The notes: generated by a model not told the origin, from the sequence alone. Shown: positions 27,278 to 35,147, counted from the stretch's first letter. The stretch is 64,000 nt of DNA from Blastocatellia bacterium (GCA_025055075.1 JANWYV010000006.1:1-64000), one strand, 5' to 3'. Made by a program: numbers and translations.

Positions 27278-27667
27278 ATGCGACATGAGCGGTATTTCTC
27301 GATCGAGGAAGCCGAGCGCGCATTGGCGCGCTGGCGCGCGGAGATCGAACGCATGGCCGAACTCGCGCGAACGCTCGCGGCGCGGGGGTTCGATGTCTCG
27401 GCGGGGCACTATCGCCCAGGCTTCCATCCCGATCAGCTCGGGCCGTATCCGCCCGAATTCGTCACCCTGTCGCAGATCGTCGCGCGCCTGCACCGCGAGG
27501 GCATCCTCGTGAAGGGCCTTGAAGACGGACTCGTGGACTTCCCGCACCGACGTCCTGATGGGGAAGAGGTCTACTTGTGTTGGCGAGTCGGTGAGCCCCG
27601 GCTCGCCTATTGGCATCCGCTCGATACCGGATTTGCGGGGCGCCGCCCTCTCGAGCAGTTGCGATGA
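27278..27667 (+). CDS. DUF2203 family protein
   Basis: 129 aa. RYFSIEEAERAL near the start and GLVDFPHRRPDGEEVYLCWRVGEPRLAYWH at the end are characteristic of DUF2203 (function unknown). It lies 30 nt after the PD40 gene and overlaps the patatin gene by ATGA. Confidence 0.85.
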   Translation: MRHERYFSIEEAERALARWRAEIERMAELARTLAARGFDVSAGHYRPGFHPDQLGPYPPEFVTLSQIVARLHREGILVKGLEDGLVDFPHRRPDGEEVYLCWRVGEPRLAYWHPLDTGFAGRRPLEQLR

Positions 27668-28722
27668 ACGAGCGCGAGATTGATCGCGCGCGGATCGCGC
27701 GAACGATCCAAGCGCTCTCAGATCGCGTCGCCGGCCTTCGGCCAGAGACCGCTCTTCACCACATCCTCGAGCGCAAGCTCGAGCGCGAAGCGCAACGGTG
27801 GACTCCGCGTTCTCTCAAAACGGCGTGCGTCCTTCAAGGCGGCGCCATGCGCGGCGTCGCCAGCGCCGGCGCTATTATCGCTTTGGAGCAACTCGGCTTC
27901 ACCGAGGCCTTCGACGCCGTCTACGGCGCTTCGGCGGGAGCCATCAACGGTGCGTACTTCCTGGCCGGACAAGCTGCCTTCGGCACCTCGATCTACTACC
28001 AGGACATCGCCAATCGCCGCTTCATCAATCCCGCGCGCTTGTGGAAAATCGTGGACATGGACTTCCTCTTCCAAGAGATCATCGCCCGCCGAAAACGGCT
28101 CGATCTCGATCGCGTGCGCCAAAATCGAACGCCGCTCCACATCATCGCGACCGAAGTTCAAACCGGGCGCGAAGTCCTCTTCAGCAGCCATGACCATGAG
28201 CTCGATCTGCTCGCCGCGCTCAAAGCCAGCGCCGCTTTGCCGATCCTTTACCCCTATCCGGTGCGCGTCGGCGAGCGCCTCTACGTGGATGGCGGCGTCG
28301 TGGACGCGATTCCCATCGAGCGCGCCCTGCTCGACGGATGCACGGATCTCCTGGTCGTGCTCACCGTCCCCAAGACCCATCGCGCCAAGCCCCCCAGCGC
28401 CCTCGAACGCATGTTGGCCGCTCGGCTGCTCCGTCCGCTCAGTCGGGATCTCGAACGCGCCTTCCTCCATCGGCACGAAACCTACAATCGCGCCCTCGAT
28501 CTCGCCCTCGGTCGTCGCGACGCGCCGGCGAACATCGTGGCGCTTTTTCTCGATCCTCAACTTCCGCTCAGCCGTCTGACGAAGGACGTCAGCGTGCTCA
28601 AACGGGCGGCCACGCAAATGGGCCGTCTCATCTTCCAACTCTTCGCTGGAGAAGACCGCGAGTCGGTCGAGCTGCTGCACTTCGTGAAGCGTCCCCATCG
28701 AGGGCCTGCAGAGAGCCGATGA
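27664..28722 (+). CDS. Patatin-like phospholipase
   Basis: 352 aa. Patatin motifs are complete: the oxyanion loop GGAMRG, the nucleophile elbow GASAGA (S90), and the catalytic Asp in DGGVVDA (D209). Predicted cytosolic or membrane-associated lipid acyl hydrolase without a signal peptide. The ATG overlaps the DUF2203 stop, so the pair is coupled. The C-terminal 100 residues are helical and less conserved. Confidence 0.88.
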   Translation: MNEREIDRARIARTIQALSDRVAGLRPETALHHILERKLEREAQRWTPRSLKTACVLQGGAMRGVASAGAIIALEQLGFTEAFDAVYGASAGAINGAYFLAGQAAFGTSIYYQDIANRRFINPARLWKIVDMDFLFQEIIARRKRLDLDRVRQNRTPLHIIATEVQTGREVLFSSHDHELDLLAALKASAALPILYPYPVRVGERLYVDGGVVDAIPIERALLDGCTDLLVVLTVPKTHRAKPPSALERMLAARLLRPLSRDLERAFLHRHETYNRALDLALGRRDAPANIVALFLDPQLPLSRLTKDVSVLKRAATQMGRLIFQLFAGEDRESVELLHFVKRPHRGPAESR

Positions 28723-29027
28723 GTTTCCGGTGGCATGAAGCCTGCGGAGCAAGCGGCAGAAGCTCCTTAGGATTCGCTTCGCTCACCCCAATCGAGCCGC
28801 GGACACCCCCTTCGCGGGCCCGTGTAGTGGAGTGAGTCGCAGCGTGGCCATTTCTATTCAATCCCTCACGTGGGCTTGTGGGCAGAGCGACGAGCCTCAC
28901 CCTCGCTCACTCTTACGCGAGCCCGACGTGTGCGAATGCCCAAATGGTGAGGCTTCGGACAGTCATCTATCGCCTTCATCATCGGGGCGAGGTATAATAA
29001 AAGGCTTGAACAGCAGGGGAGGACACG
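28723..29027 (+). other. Intergenic region with a -10 element
   Basis: No gene seen. A TATAAT at 28993-28998 lies 29 nt before the next gene; its -35 is not recognisable. The rest holds no clear motif. Confidence 0.4.
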
Positions 29028-29957
29028 ATGGCCTTTACCTTGAAGGACTTTCATGACCTGGTTCGGATCTTGGAAGAGCATCCCGAATGGCGAGCCGAAC
29101 TGAGGCGACTCCTTTTGACGGATCAACTCCTGGAGCTTCCCACTGTTGTCCACGAATTAGCCGAGGCTCAACGGCGAACGGAAGAGCGGGTCCAGGCCTT
29201 AGCAGAGCAGGTGAGAGAGCTGGCCGAAGCGCAACGACGGACGGAACAGCAGGTGGCCGAGCTGGCGGCGGCGCAGCAACGGACGGAGCAGTGGGTGGCG
29301 GAATTGGCGGCGGCGCAACGACAGATGGAGCAGCAACTGGCCGAACTAGCGGCTGCGCAACGGCGAACGGAGCAACAAGTGGCTGAATTGGCGGCGGCGC
29401 AACGACAGATGCAAGAGCAAACGGCCGAGCTTGCGGCGGCGCAGCGGCAGATGGGGCAAGTCTTGCTGCAATTGGTCGGATGGCAACAGGGCGAAGCGGG
29501 CCGACGTGAAGGCGAGCGATATGAACGGCGAACAATAGCGCGGGCTCCGAACTTGTTCCTCGGCGGTGAGGGCGGTGCGCCCAGCGACCCCGATGTCCGT
29601 CGTCGCCTCAGTCAATGGCTTCGCCCGCTTTATCAGCAAGGTCAGACCCCAGATCCTCCAGCCGATCCCTTCTTGGCCGATCTCCTCTGGTGGAAAGAGG
29701 ACGAGGTGCTCCTTGTGGAGATCTCGCAGAAGGTGGACGCACAGGACATCCGTCGCGCGCGCCAACGGGCGGATACGTTGCGCGCGGTCGGAGTGAAAGC
29801 CACGCCCGTCGTGATCGGAGAAGAATGGGCGACTCCCGAATCGCAGGTGTTGGCCCAAGCGGAATTGGTCGAGTGGTTCGTCAGCGGCGGAAGCTCCCAA
29901 GGCTTCCTGCGCTTCCGCCGCCTCCCCTTCTTGCCGGAAGAGGACGGTCGAGAGTAA
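29028..29957 (+). CDS. Coiled-coil protein with PD-(D/E)XK nuclease-like domain
   Basis: 309 aa. A short head (MAFTLKDFHDLVRILEEHPEWR) leads into a long coiled coil (about residues 40-150) of 14-residue units of the type QVAELAAAQRQMEQ. A C-terminal domain follows with GRREGERYERR, then FLADLLWWKEDEVLLVEISQKVD, which fits the D...ExK core of the PD-(D/E)XK superfamily, and a helix with RARQRADTLR. Related coiled-coil/nuclease-like proteins are common in cyanobacteria and thermophiles. Activity untested; catalytic match inferred. Confidence 0.72.
   Translation: MAFTLKDFHDLVRILEEHPEWRAELRRLLLTDQLLELPTVVHELAEAQRRTEERVQALAEQVRELAEAQRRTEQQVAELAAAQQRTEQWVAELAAAQRQMEQQLAELAAAQRRTEQQVAELAAAQRQMQEQTAELAAAQRQMGQVLLQLVGWQQGEAGRREGERYERRTIARAPNLFLGGEGGAPSDPDVRRRLSQWLRPLYQQGQTPDPPADPFLADLLWWKEDEVLLVEISQKVDAQDIRRARQRADTLRAVGVKATPVVIGEEWATPESQVLAQAELVEWFVSGGSSQGFLRFRRLPFLPEEDGRE
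29205..29456 (+). repeat. 42-bp in-frame tandem repeats
   Basis: About six degenerate 42-bp units, each coding for two heptads of Ala/Glu/Gln-rich coiled coil. Confidence 0.75.
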
Positions 29958-30488
29958 TCGAAAGCGACCGGGAGCGCATCCGGTTTCTCCACACAGGTGA
30001 CCAAATGCGCCCAGGAGCAATTCCCAACGAGGCGAGGTAGCTTCCATGGAGCTGGCCTCACGACGAGCCCCCGGGTAGCCCGCTGGCCTCCGATTTCGTC
30101 AGTTTCCTTCTATGGATCTGGCCTCGCCCAAGGCTCCCTCACGCACGATGTCGCCGACGCATGGATCGAGGACCTCTATCGCCGCTTGTCCCCTCGGCGA
30201 GGGCACCCACGGGCGCAGGCTTTTGGAGACATCTGGGAGAGGTCGCGTGTCCCGAGGGCGCTCGCCCTCATTCCGGGCTGCGGTCGAACGCCCGCTTCGC
30301 AGGCGCGCTTTCGGCGTGTCCGTTCGAGAACGACGGCATTCGCTGCCGCTCACCTGCGATCGGCTTCATTGGCTCGCGTAGGGCTCACCCCGGACGATCT
30401 TCGGCTCATCGGCTCGGCAGGGCCCGACCTCTTCGGGCTCGTCACCCCTCCGTGCTCGAAAATTTTTCACCCGTAAGCGAATTTTCTC
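29958..30488 (+). other. Non-coding stretch before the peptide array
   Basis: No convincing gene: open frames here overlap each other and are Ser/Arg/Pro-rich. A roughly 18-bp imperfect direct repeat (CTTCcATGGAgCTGGCCTC type) occurs near 30041 and 30107. AT-rich tracts at about 30459-30488 (AAAATTTTT and GAATTTTC) lie just upstream of the promoter at 30489 and could act as an UP element. Confidence 0.4.
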
Positions 30489-30517
30489 TTGACAAACGGG
30501 GAGACGCCGGATAATAT
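30489..30517 (+). promoter_or_regulatory. Near-consensus sigma-70 promoter of peptide unit 1
   Basis: TTGACA (30489-30494), exactly 17 nt, TAATAT (30512-30517), with AT-rich sequence upstream. Expected start near 30524, about 37 nt before the first peptide gene. Confidence 0.75.
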
Positions 30518-30560
30518 ATGCGCCCGGAATTGCTTCTCAACCTCAGTCAGGAGGATGGTT

Positions 30561-30770
30561 ATGAGAAAAGTGATGGCAGGGATGGGGCTGTTGAGCATGC
30601 CCCTTCTGTCGCTCGCAGTGGGTGTCGTGCCTCAGGTCCTCTTCGTGATCGCGCTGGTGCTCGGAGGTGGAAACATCCTGGCGAATGTGACGACGCTCTT
30701 CACAGCCCTTGTGGGGATTGCCGGGTTCACTGGCATAATTGGTGCACTCGGTGTCAACCTTGGGGCTTAA
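30561..30770 (+). CDS. Small hydrophobic peptide 1 of the array
   Basis: 69 aa, start ATG 30561 with GGAGG at 6 nt. MRKVMAG is followed by a signal-like segment, then VVP near residue 22, a hydrophobic run, GGGN, and a Gly/Ala/Val-rich second helix ending GVNLGA. No Cys. It shares the MRK start and the LP/VP position with the next four peptides. Probably exported or membrane-inserted. No family recognised. Not a shadow: the ribosome site and promoter fit this frame. Confidence 0.7.
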   Translation: MRKVMAGMGLLSMPLLSLAVGVVPQVLFVIALVLGGGNILANVTTLFTALVGIAGFTGIIGALGVNLGA

Positions 30771-30838
30771 AGAGGCACGGCGAAGGCATGAGTTTTTCAA
30801 ACTTCCCGCGAAGGGGAAATCCTTAAAGGAGGAGGGTT

Positions 30839-31030
30839 ATGAAGAAGCTTGCGACAATGGTCTTGGCCTTGACATCCGTTTTGGGCTTTTCGCTCACGGT
30901 GATGCTGCCGAGCGCGCTGGCCATTGGCTTCTTGATCGAGGCGGCTGGCGTGACGGTCATCACGAAGTTCATCGCGGCGTTGATCGGGTTGGGATTTCTC
31001 TTCTTCTCACTCAACCCGGTTATTGCGTGA
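30839..31030 (+). CDS. Small hydrophobic peptide 2 of the array
   Basis: 63 aa. The ribosome site GGAGGAGGG lies a few nt before the ATG, with a leader nearly identical to peptide 1. MKKLATMVLALTSVLGFSL leads to VMLPSALA, which is a good signal-peptidase-like ALA site. The remaining 35 residues are hydrophobic (IGFLIEAAG, then LIGLGFLFFSL) and end NPVIA. Paralogue of peptides 1, 3, 4 and 5. Confidence 0.7.
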   Translation: MKKLATMVLALTSVLGFSLTVMLPSALAIGFLIEAAGVTVITKFIAALIGLGFLFFSLNPVIA

Positions 31031-31084
31031 GATCGGGAGAATTGGCCGGAATGGCTTTGAAAACATTTCGATAAGGAGGACGCT

Positions 31085-31309
31085 ATGAGGAAGCTTTTAG
31101 CATTGACTTATCTGTTCGGTTTTCCCGTTGCGCTGGGACAGGTTTTGCCCGGGATCATGGCGTTGATCCTGTATGGGAGTTCAGGGGTTTTCGCTACATA
31201 CATCCCAGCGGCGTTCACAGCTCTGTTCGCGACCACAACTGTCTTCGGGTATTTCGTCTCGGGCTTTTTCCCGACCCCCGGCATTTCGAATTTCATCATG
31301 GGTCTGTAG
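31085..31309 (+). CDS. Small hydrophobic peptide 3 of the array
   Basis: 74 aa, with AAGGAGGACGCT directly before the ATG. MRKLLALTYLFGFPVALG is followed by QVLPGIMALILYGSSG and an aromatic/Thr-rich hydrophobic second half ending GISNFIMGL. Same layout as the other peptides. Followed by a strong hairpin (31330-31356). Confidence 0.7.
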   Translation: MRKLLALTYLFGFPVALGQVLPGIMALILYGSSGVFATYIPAAFTALFATTTVFGYFVSGFFPTPGISNFIMGL

Positions 31310-31329
31310 GAAAAGCCCAGAGGAGCTAT

Positions 31330-31356
31330 GGGAGCAGTAGCTCTCCTACTGCTCCC
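31330..31356 (+). terminator. Hairpin after peptide 3
   Basis: Perfect 11-bp inverted repeat GGGAGCAGTAG/CTACTGCTCCC with a 5-nt loop. No U-tract follows, so it may attenuate or protect the mRNA 3' end rather than fully terminate. Confidence 0.55.
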
Positions 31357-31456
31357 CATTTCGAATGAAGAGGAAGGGCCCTTTCGGAAAATCGTGGGGT
31401 CTTGCGTCCTTGGTGGATGAAGACAAATCGCAAGGGCGAAAGGAGGATGAAGGACT

Positions 31457-31525
31457 ATGACTCTGCCAATTTGGCTTCTCCTCATTTGGATCTTCTTTGT
31501 GGCATTTGTGGGGCTGCCACGCTGA
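31457..31525 (+). CDS. 22-aa hydrophobic micropeptide
   Basis: Codes for MTLPIWLLLIWIFFVAFVGLPR, one hydrophobic helix flanked by LP and LPR. Upstream purine-rich AAGGA lies 2 nt before the ATG, and GGAGGATG a little further up. It sits between the hairpin after peptide 3 and a strong terminator 13 nt downstream, so it appears to be the last item of peptide unit 1. Type-I-toxin-like in size and hydrophobicity. Very small, so modest confidence. Confidence 0.45.
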   Translation: MTLPIWLLLIWIFFVAFVGLPR

Positions 31526-31537
31526 AGGCCTATTCGT

Positions 31538-31594
31538 GGTGACGCGATGGCTTCTCCCCGCAGGAGAAGCCGAAGCGTCACCTTTCATCTTTTT
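31538..31594 (+). terminator. Terminator of peptide unit 1
   Basis: A compound inverted repeat: GGTGACGC, 3 nt, GGCTTCTCC, 5-nt loop, GGAGAAGCC, 3 nt, GCGTCACC. It is followed by TTTCATCTTTTT. Two perfect stems (8 and 9 bp) separated by a small symmetric internal loop, then a U-rich tail. Confidence 0.75.
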
Positions 31595-32230
31595 GGGGCT
31601 CGCGTGCGAGGAGGCTGGTGGCTCAGAAGTGGTGAGAGTGAGGGGAATCATCTATTTGAATTTGAAGTGGGCCAGGATCAGTGTCGGTCGGGATCCTTCA
31701 CCACAAAGGGCCAGCGCTGATGGCGATTCCTCTGCGCGGAGCCCGGGACGTAGGTGACCGAATGCGGCACCCTCAAAGAGGGTGCGCTCGATTGAAATCG
31801 CCCCCTCTATAACCCTGGGCACAGAGGTGCTCGAATCTCGCCATAGGCGAAGGTGAATCTTATCGAAATCGCCCCATTCCGCACTGCGGTCGTGAGCGAT
31901 CACCTCCCGCATCGGGCGAGCTGAAAGATGGGCCTGACGCTCTTCCGCATCGAGCCCGCATGGACAAGTGTGTGCGTCTCGGGGAGGCGAGCTTGAAGAC
32001 AAGCGGCCCTTCGAAATGAATTCCCCAAAGCTCCGAAAGAAAGGGGCCCGATGGATCCCCTCTCCCACCCTGAGAGAATTCTCTCTCCCTCTGTCAAGAC
32101 CACGCTCTCGCATGCGCTCGCCTACAAGATGCGGGTTTGAATAGGGATCGCGGCGGCTCATTCCGAGCATATTCCTCGCCAATTCGAGAGCTTCTTTCCG
32201 TTGGCGTGGTCTCGTCGAACGAGAATTTCG
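31595..32230 (+). other. Spacer between the two peptide units
   Basis: No gene accepted. It contains a perfect hairpin GCACCCTC-AAA-GAGGGTGC at 31767-31785 and two copies of GAAATCGCCCC near 31794 and 31865. A 176-codon minus-strand frame exists but lacks a recognisable domain or ribosome site. Confidence 0.4.
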
Positions 32231-32259
32231 TTGACAGAGATTGGGTTCACCAATATACT
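32231..32259 (+). promoter_or_regulatory. Near-consensus sigma-70 promoter of peptide unit 2
   Basis: TTGACA (32231-32236), exactly 17 nt, TATACT (32254-32259). Expected start near 32266, about 46 nt before peptide 4. Confidence 0.75.
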
Positions 32260-32311
32260 AAGGGCTGTCATAGGTAGTGCGGAGGATTTTCTTCAGAAGG
32301 AGAGGAGCATT

Positions 32312-32554
32312 ATGCGAAAACGGCACGCGCTTTTTCTGACGGTTGGCTTGCCACTGCTCTGGCAGAGCGCAACGGTTCTCGTCCCGAGCGTCATCAGCGT
32401 TATCCTCCAGTTGCTGAACTTGGGCGGAGGCGGGTTGAACTTCATTCAACTTCTCGCTATCGTCGCAGGGGTCGTCACGGCGACGGGACTCGATCTGGGA
32501 CTGGGAATTACGGGACTTGTGCTTCCACCGGCCGTCTTCGTCTTCGTGCTCTGA
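32312..32554 (+). CDS. Small hydrophobic peptide 4 of the array
   Basis: 80 aa, with AGAAGGAGAGGAG upstream of the ATG. MRKRHALFLTVGLPLLW is followed by VLVPSVISVILQLLNLGGGGLN, an Ile/Leu/Val-rich helix, a Gly-rich stretch, and the C-terminus PPAVFVFVL. It shares the MRK start, VP near residue 23 and the GGGxN element with peptide 1. First gene of unit 2. Confidence 0.7.
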   Translation: MRKRHALFLTVGLPLLWQSATVLVPSVISVILQLLNLGGGGLNFIQLLAIVAGVVTATGLDLGLGITGLVLPPAVFVFVL

Positions 32555-32598
32555 AGAGGTGGACAGTTGGGCCTGCGAACGCCATTGGGAGGAGAGCT

Positions 32599-32808
32599 AT
32601 GAAGAAGTGGATGTGGTTGGCGCTTTTTGTCGCGCCATCTTTTCTGGCGCTTTCGACGTTTGCGCTCCCGTATCTTGCCCTGATGCTCCTAGCCCTAATC
32701 TTGCCGGGGGTGGCTTTCTCTAATCCCGCTTTGATCGTCATCTTCATCCTGCCGCTCGTTTTGATCGCCGTCTTGGGTGAGTCCGATTCGCTCCTGTTCA
32801 TCCTGTAG
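32599..32808 (+). CDS. Small hydrophobic peptide 5 of the array
   Basis: 69 aa, with GGGAGGAGAGCT before the ATG. MKKWMWLALFVAPSFLAL leads to TFALPYLALMLLALILPG, then a second hydrophobic helix and the acidic turn GESDS followed by LLFIL at the C-terminus. Follows peptide 4 by 44 nt. No terminator with a clear stem is evident downstream, although a T-rich TTCTCTTTTTCTCT lies near 32862-32875. Confidence 0.7.
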   Translation: MKKWMWLALFVAPSFLALSTFALPYLALMLLALILPGVAFSNPALIVIFILPLVLIAVLGESDSLLFIL

Positions 32809-32914
32809 GGATCGGAGAAGGTGAGGAGGGCGCTCTCACGTCGGGGCTTCCGGCAGGGTGGTTCTCTTTTTCTCTGCAACCGCGTTCGTTCGATAGGGGC
32901 TTGAAGTCATCGTA

Positions 32915-33577
32915 TCATGGAGGACGCGTCTTTTCGGGTTGGGATCGAACGTCGAGCGGAAGTTGCCGGACGCCTCGGAAAGAAAGGCGGTGGAGGGGAC
33001 ACGGGCCGAGTCGCGCGAGCGCGTCTCGATGCGCTGGCGTGCCGTAGCCCACGTGTTGGGCGAAGCCGTAGCCGGGGTAAAGCCGATCGTATGCTCGCAT
33101 GAGGCGATCGCGCGTGACCTTGGCGATGATCGAGGCCGCGGCGATGGAGACTGAAATTTGGTCTCCGCGGATGAGCGCTCGGCCAGGGATCCCCACATCG
33201 TCGAGCTTCACGGCATCGATGAGCAGAAAGTCGGGGCGGGGGTGAAGCCCTTCGATCGCCTGCCGCATGGCGCGTTTGGTGGCGTGCAAGATGTTCGTGC
33301 GGTCAATCTCACGCGCGTCCACGATCCCGAGGGCGATGGCGCGAGCCGTGTTCGAAATCGCTTGAAAGAGTTGCTCTCGGCGGCTTGGTGAGAGGCGTTT
33401 GGAATCATCCAGGCCCTCGGGCAAGCGATCGAGATCGAGGATCACAGCGGCCGCCACCACCGGCCCAGCCCAAGCGCCGCGTCCGACCTCATCCACGCCG
33501 GCGATGAGCCGGTAGCCGAGGCGATTCAGTTCTCGTTCCAGCGTCGCCGTGCACGTCTGCGGTCGTCGTCGTTTCAT
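32915..33577 (-). CDS. rnhB: Ribonuclease HII
   Basis: 220 aa, normal length. The catalytic core GVDEVGRGAWAGPV (DE pair), DDSKRLS and a later LLIDAVKLDD supply the four acidic metal ligands. Degrades RNA in RNA-DNA hybrids and removes misincorporated ribonucleotides. Convergent with the peptide array. Confidence 0.95.
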   Translation of the reverse strand: MKRRRPQTCTATLERELNRLGYRLIAGVDEVGRGAWAGPVVAAAVILDLDRLPEGLDDSKRLSPSRREQLFQAISNTARAIALGIVDAREIDRTNILHATKRAMRQAIEGLHPRPDFLLIDAVKLDDVGIPGRALIRGDQISVSIAAASIIAKVTRDRLMRAYDRLYPGYGFAQHVGYGTPAHRDALARLGPCPLHRLSFRGVRQLPLDVRSQPEKTRPP

Positions 33578-33672
33578 CCCGCGCTTTATTGTTCCCCGCC
33601 CTCATGCGAGATCAAATGGGCACGTCGAGGTTCTGCCTCGGACGAGGCGTAGGCGAGCCCCAATGCGGGGGA

Positions 33673-33697
33673 GGGAGGAGGCGCCTCACCTCCTCCC
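33673..33697 (-). terminator. Hairpin downstream of the beta-helix gene
   Basis: Perfect 9-bp inverted repeat GGGAGGAGG/CCTCCTCCC with a 7-nt loop. An alternative palindrome GAGGCGCCTC overlaps it. No U-tract; candidate terminator for transcripts from 33864-35147. Confidence 0.4.
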
Positions 33698-33710
33698 GAA
33701 AGTGGACCGT

Positions 33711-33794
33711 TCATAATCCTACGAGCAAACCTCGGATCGGGCTGTCGGCGACATTGTAGCCCAGAGCGATGCCAAGCAACACCACCAACAGCAT
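33711..33794 (-). CDS. 27-aa hydrophobic ORF, possible peptide-array relative
   Basis: Codes for one hydrophobic helix MLLVVLLGIALGYN followed by VADSPIRGLLVGL. The end resembles the C-termini of peptide 5 (GESDSLLFIL) and peptide 3 (GISNFIMGL). The frame is closed upstream, but the segment SVADLISNLVWGN lies just upstream in another frame, so this could be a frameshifted or decayed member. The ribosome site is poor (GGGG). Low confidence. Confidence 0.25.
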   Translation of the reverse strand: MLLVVLLGIALGYNVADSPIRGLLVGL

Positions 33795-33863
33795 TGCCCC
33801 AGACGAGATTGCTAATCAAATCCGCAACTGAAGGCCTCTCCTCTCGACCATCGCAAATCCCGA

Positions 33864-35147
33864 TCACGCTCCCGCCGGACTCACCGGCGACGTCCGATAT
33901 GGGCAGGTCGTCACAGTCCCGGCCGCAATATCGCAATCATCCGTTGCAATTGGCGGATTGACCCCCACGGGCAGCCCCCCTCCTTCAGCCGTCGGCGTTG
34001 TCGTACATCCAGGCGCCACAAATTCCGGACAATCGGTGGTGTCCCCATCATCATCACTCGGCCCGCTGGTAGCTCCCCACCAGTTATTTCTCGCATCCAG
34101 AGGAGCTGGAGCGCCAGGATCCGGGAAAAAGAATAAACCGATCGCTCCTGTGACCGTACTCGTGAGGTTGTTGAAGTTGATCGCAACAGTACCAGCGGTT
34201 CCGCTACCGTTACTTCCTCCACATGCGCTGGCGTCGCACACCACGACTCCGATGTCATTGTTCGCGACGACGTTTCGGAGCACTTGGATATTGGAGGATT
34301 CTGTGACGAGGATCCCAAAAGCATTCTGCGGTCCTGTCGGACCCACGAATCCGCGCACCGTATTCTGCTGAATGGTCACGCCGTTGCTGTTGACGACAGA
34401 GATCCCACTGCTCCAAATCACGTTTCCCCCATCCACGACGTTTCTCTCCACAGTGACCGAGCTTCCAGATGGAACTTCGATGATCCCGATGCCCAAGCCG
34501 GTCGGCGCGCCCGTGCTGCCAATGCGATTCCGTCTCACCGTCGCATCAATCGGATTTGTCGCGTCGCCATCAATCCAGATGCCCACGTTGCTGTTCGTAT
34601 TGCCGGTGCTGGGAATGAGATTCCCCTCGATGAGGAAGGGACCACCGAATTCTTGCCACAAGGACATGCCGCTTATATTGGCCGTTGCTGTCGCCCGTTG
34701 GATCAACACGTTGCGCACGGTGAGAGGATTACCGTTAGCCAATGAGCCGATCCCGATGCATCCGTTGGGCACGATGAGTTTGAGCCCTTGAATGAGGAGC
34801 GATCCCTGGCGAGCGCTCACATCGAGGATGACCCCGAGTGTCGTCGCTCCACATTGCGTCGAGGTGACTTGCAGCGTCCCCCGCAAGCCTTGTGCCGCCA
34901 CGATCTTCAATCCAGCTGGGAGAGCAACGGAATCCAAGATCGCATTCGCCCCGTTCAACGTCCCGCTCACGAGCAGCGTGTCTCCCGGTGCCGCTGCCGC
35001 CACTGCTGCTGACAGACTCAAATACGATTGTCGCAGCCTCGGATTCAACACCCCTCCAGTGACTTGCGTATAGGCCAAAGCGGGCAGGAGCAACAATCCC
35101 CCTATGCCCACTGCGAAAGCTGTCTTCATCATTTGTCGTTTCGACAT
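33864..35147 (-). CDS. Secreted parallel beta-helix repeat protein
   Basis: 427 aa. An N-terminal signal (KTAFAVGIGGLLLLPALAYTQ) is followed by a series of NosD/pectate-lyase-like coils with Asn-ladder repeats (VTIQQNTVRGF, IQVLRNVVANNDIGV, INFNNLTSTV) and an NNWWGATSGPSDD motif typical of these proteins. Probably extracellular or surface-bound; may bind or cleave polysaccharide, but no catalytic residues were identified. Confidence 0.85.
   Translation of the reverse strand: MSKRQMMKTAFAVGIGGLLLLPALAYTQVTGGVLNPRLRQSYLSLSAAVAAAAPGDTLLVSGTLNGANAILDSVALPAGLKIVAAQGLRGTLQVTSTQCGATTLGVILDVSARQGSLLIQGLKLIVPNGCIGIGSLANGNPLTVRNVLIQRATATANISGMSLWQEFGGPFLIEGNLIPSTGNTNSNVGIWIDGDATNPIDATVRRNRIGSTGAPTGLGIGIIEVPSGSSVTVERNVVDGGNVIWSSGISVVNSNGVTIQQNTVRGFVGPTGPQNAFGILVTESSNIQVLRNVVANNDIGVVVCDASACGGSNGSGTAGTVAINFNNLTSTVTGAIGLFFFPDPGAPAPLDARNNWWGATSGPSDDDGDTTDCPEFVAPGCTTTPTAEGGGLPVGVNPPIATDDCDIAAGTVTTCPYRTSPVSPAGA

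Noticed and set aside
26237-27616. 459-codon minus-strand frame
   Set aside because: Antisense of the PD40 propeller gene, which has a signal peptide and good ribosome site.
29205-29456. CRISPR-like direct repeats
   Set aside because: 42-bp degenerate units without spacers inside a coiled-coil gene.
30112-30476. Overlapping Ser/Arg-rich frames upstream of the peptide array
   Set aside because: Several frames are open at once with no ribosome site or motif; treated as non-coding.
31652-32182. 176-codon minus-strand frame between the peptide units
   Set aside because: No ribosome site, no recognisable domain, and composition typical of a random frame.
30561-32808. Circular-bacteriocin biosynthesis locus
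   Set aside because: The peptides are similar in size and hydrophobicity, but no DUF95-type membrane protein, immunity gene or dedicated ABC exporter is nearby.
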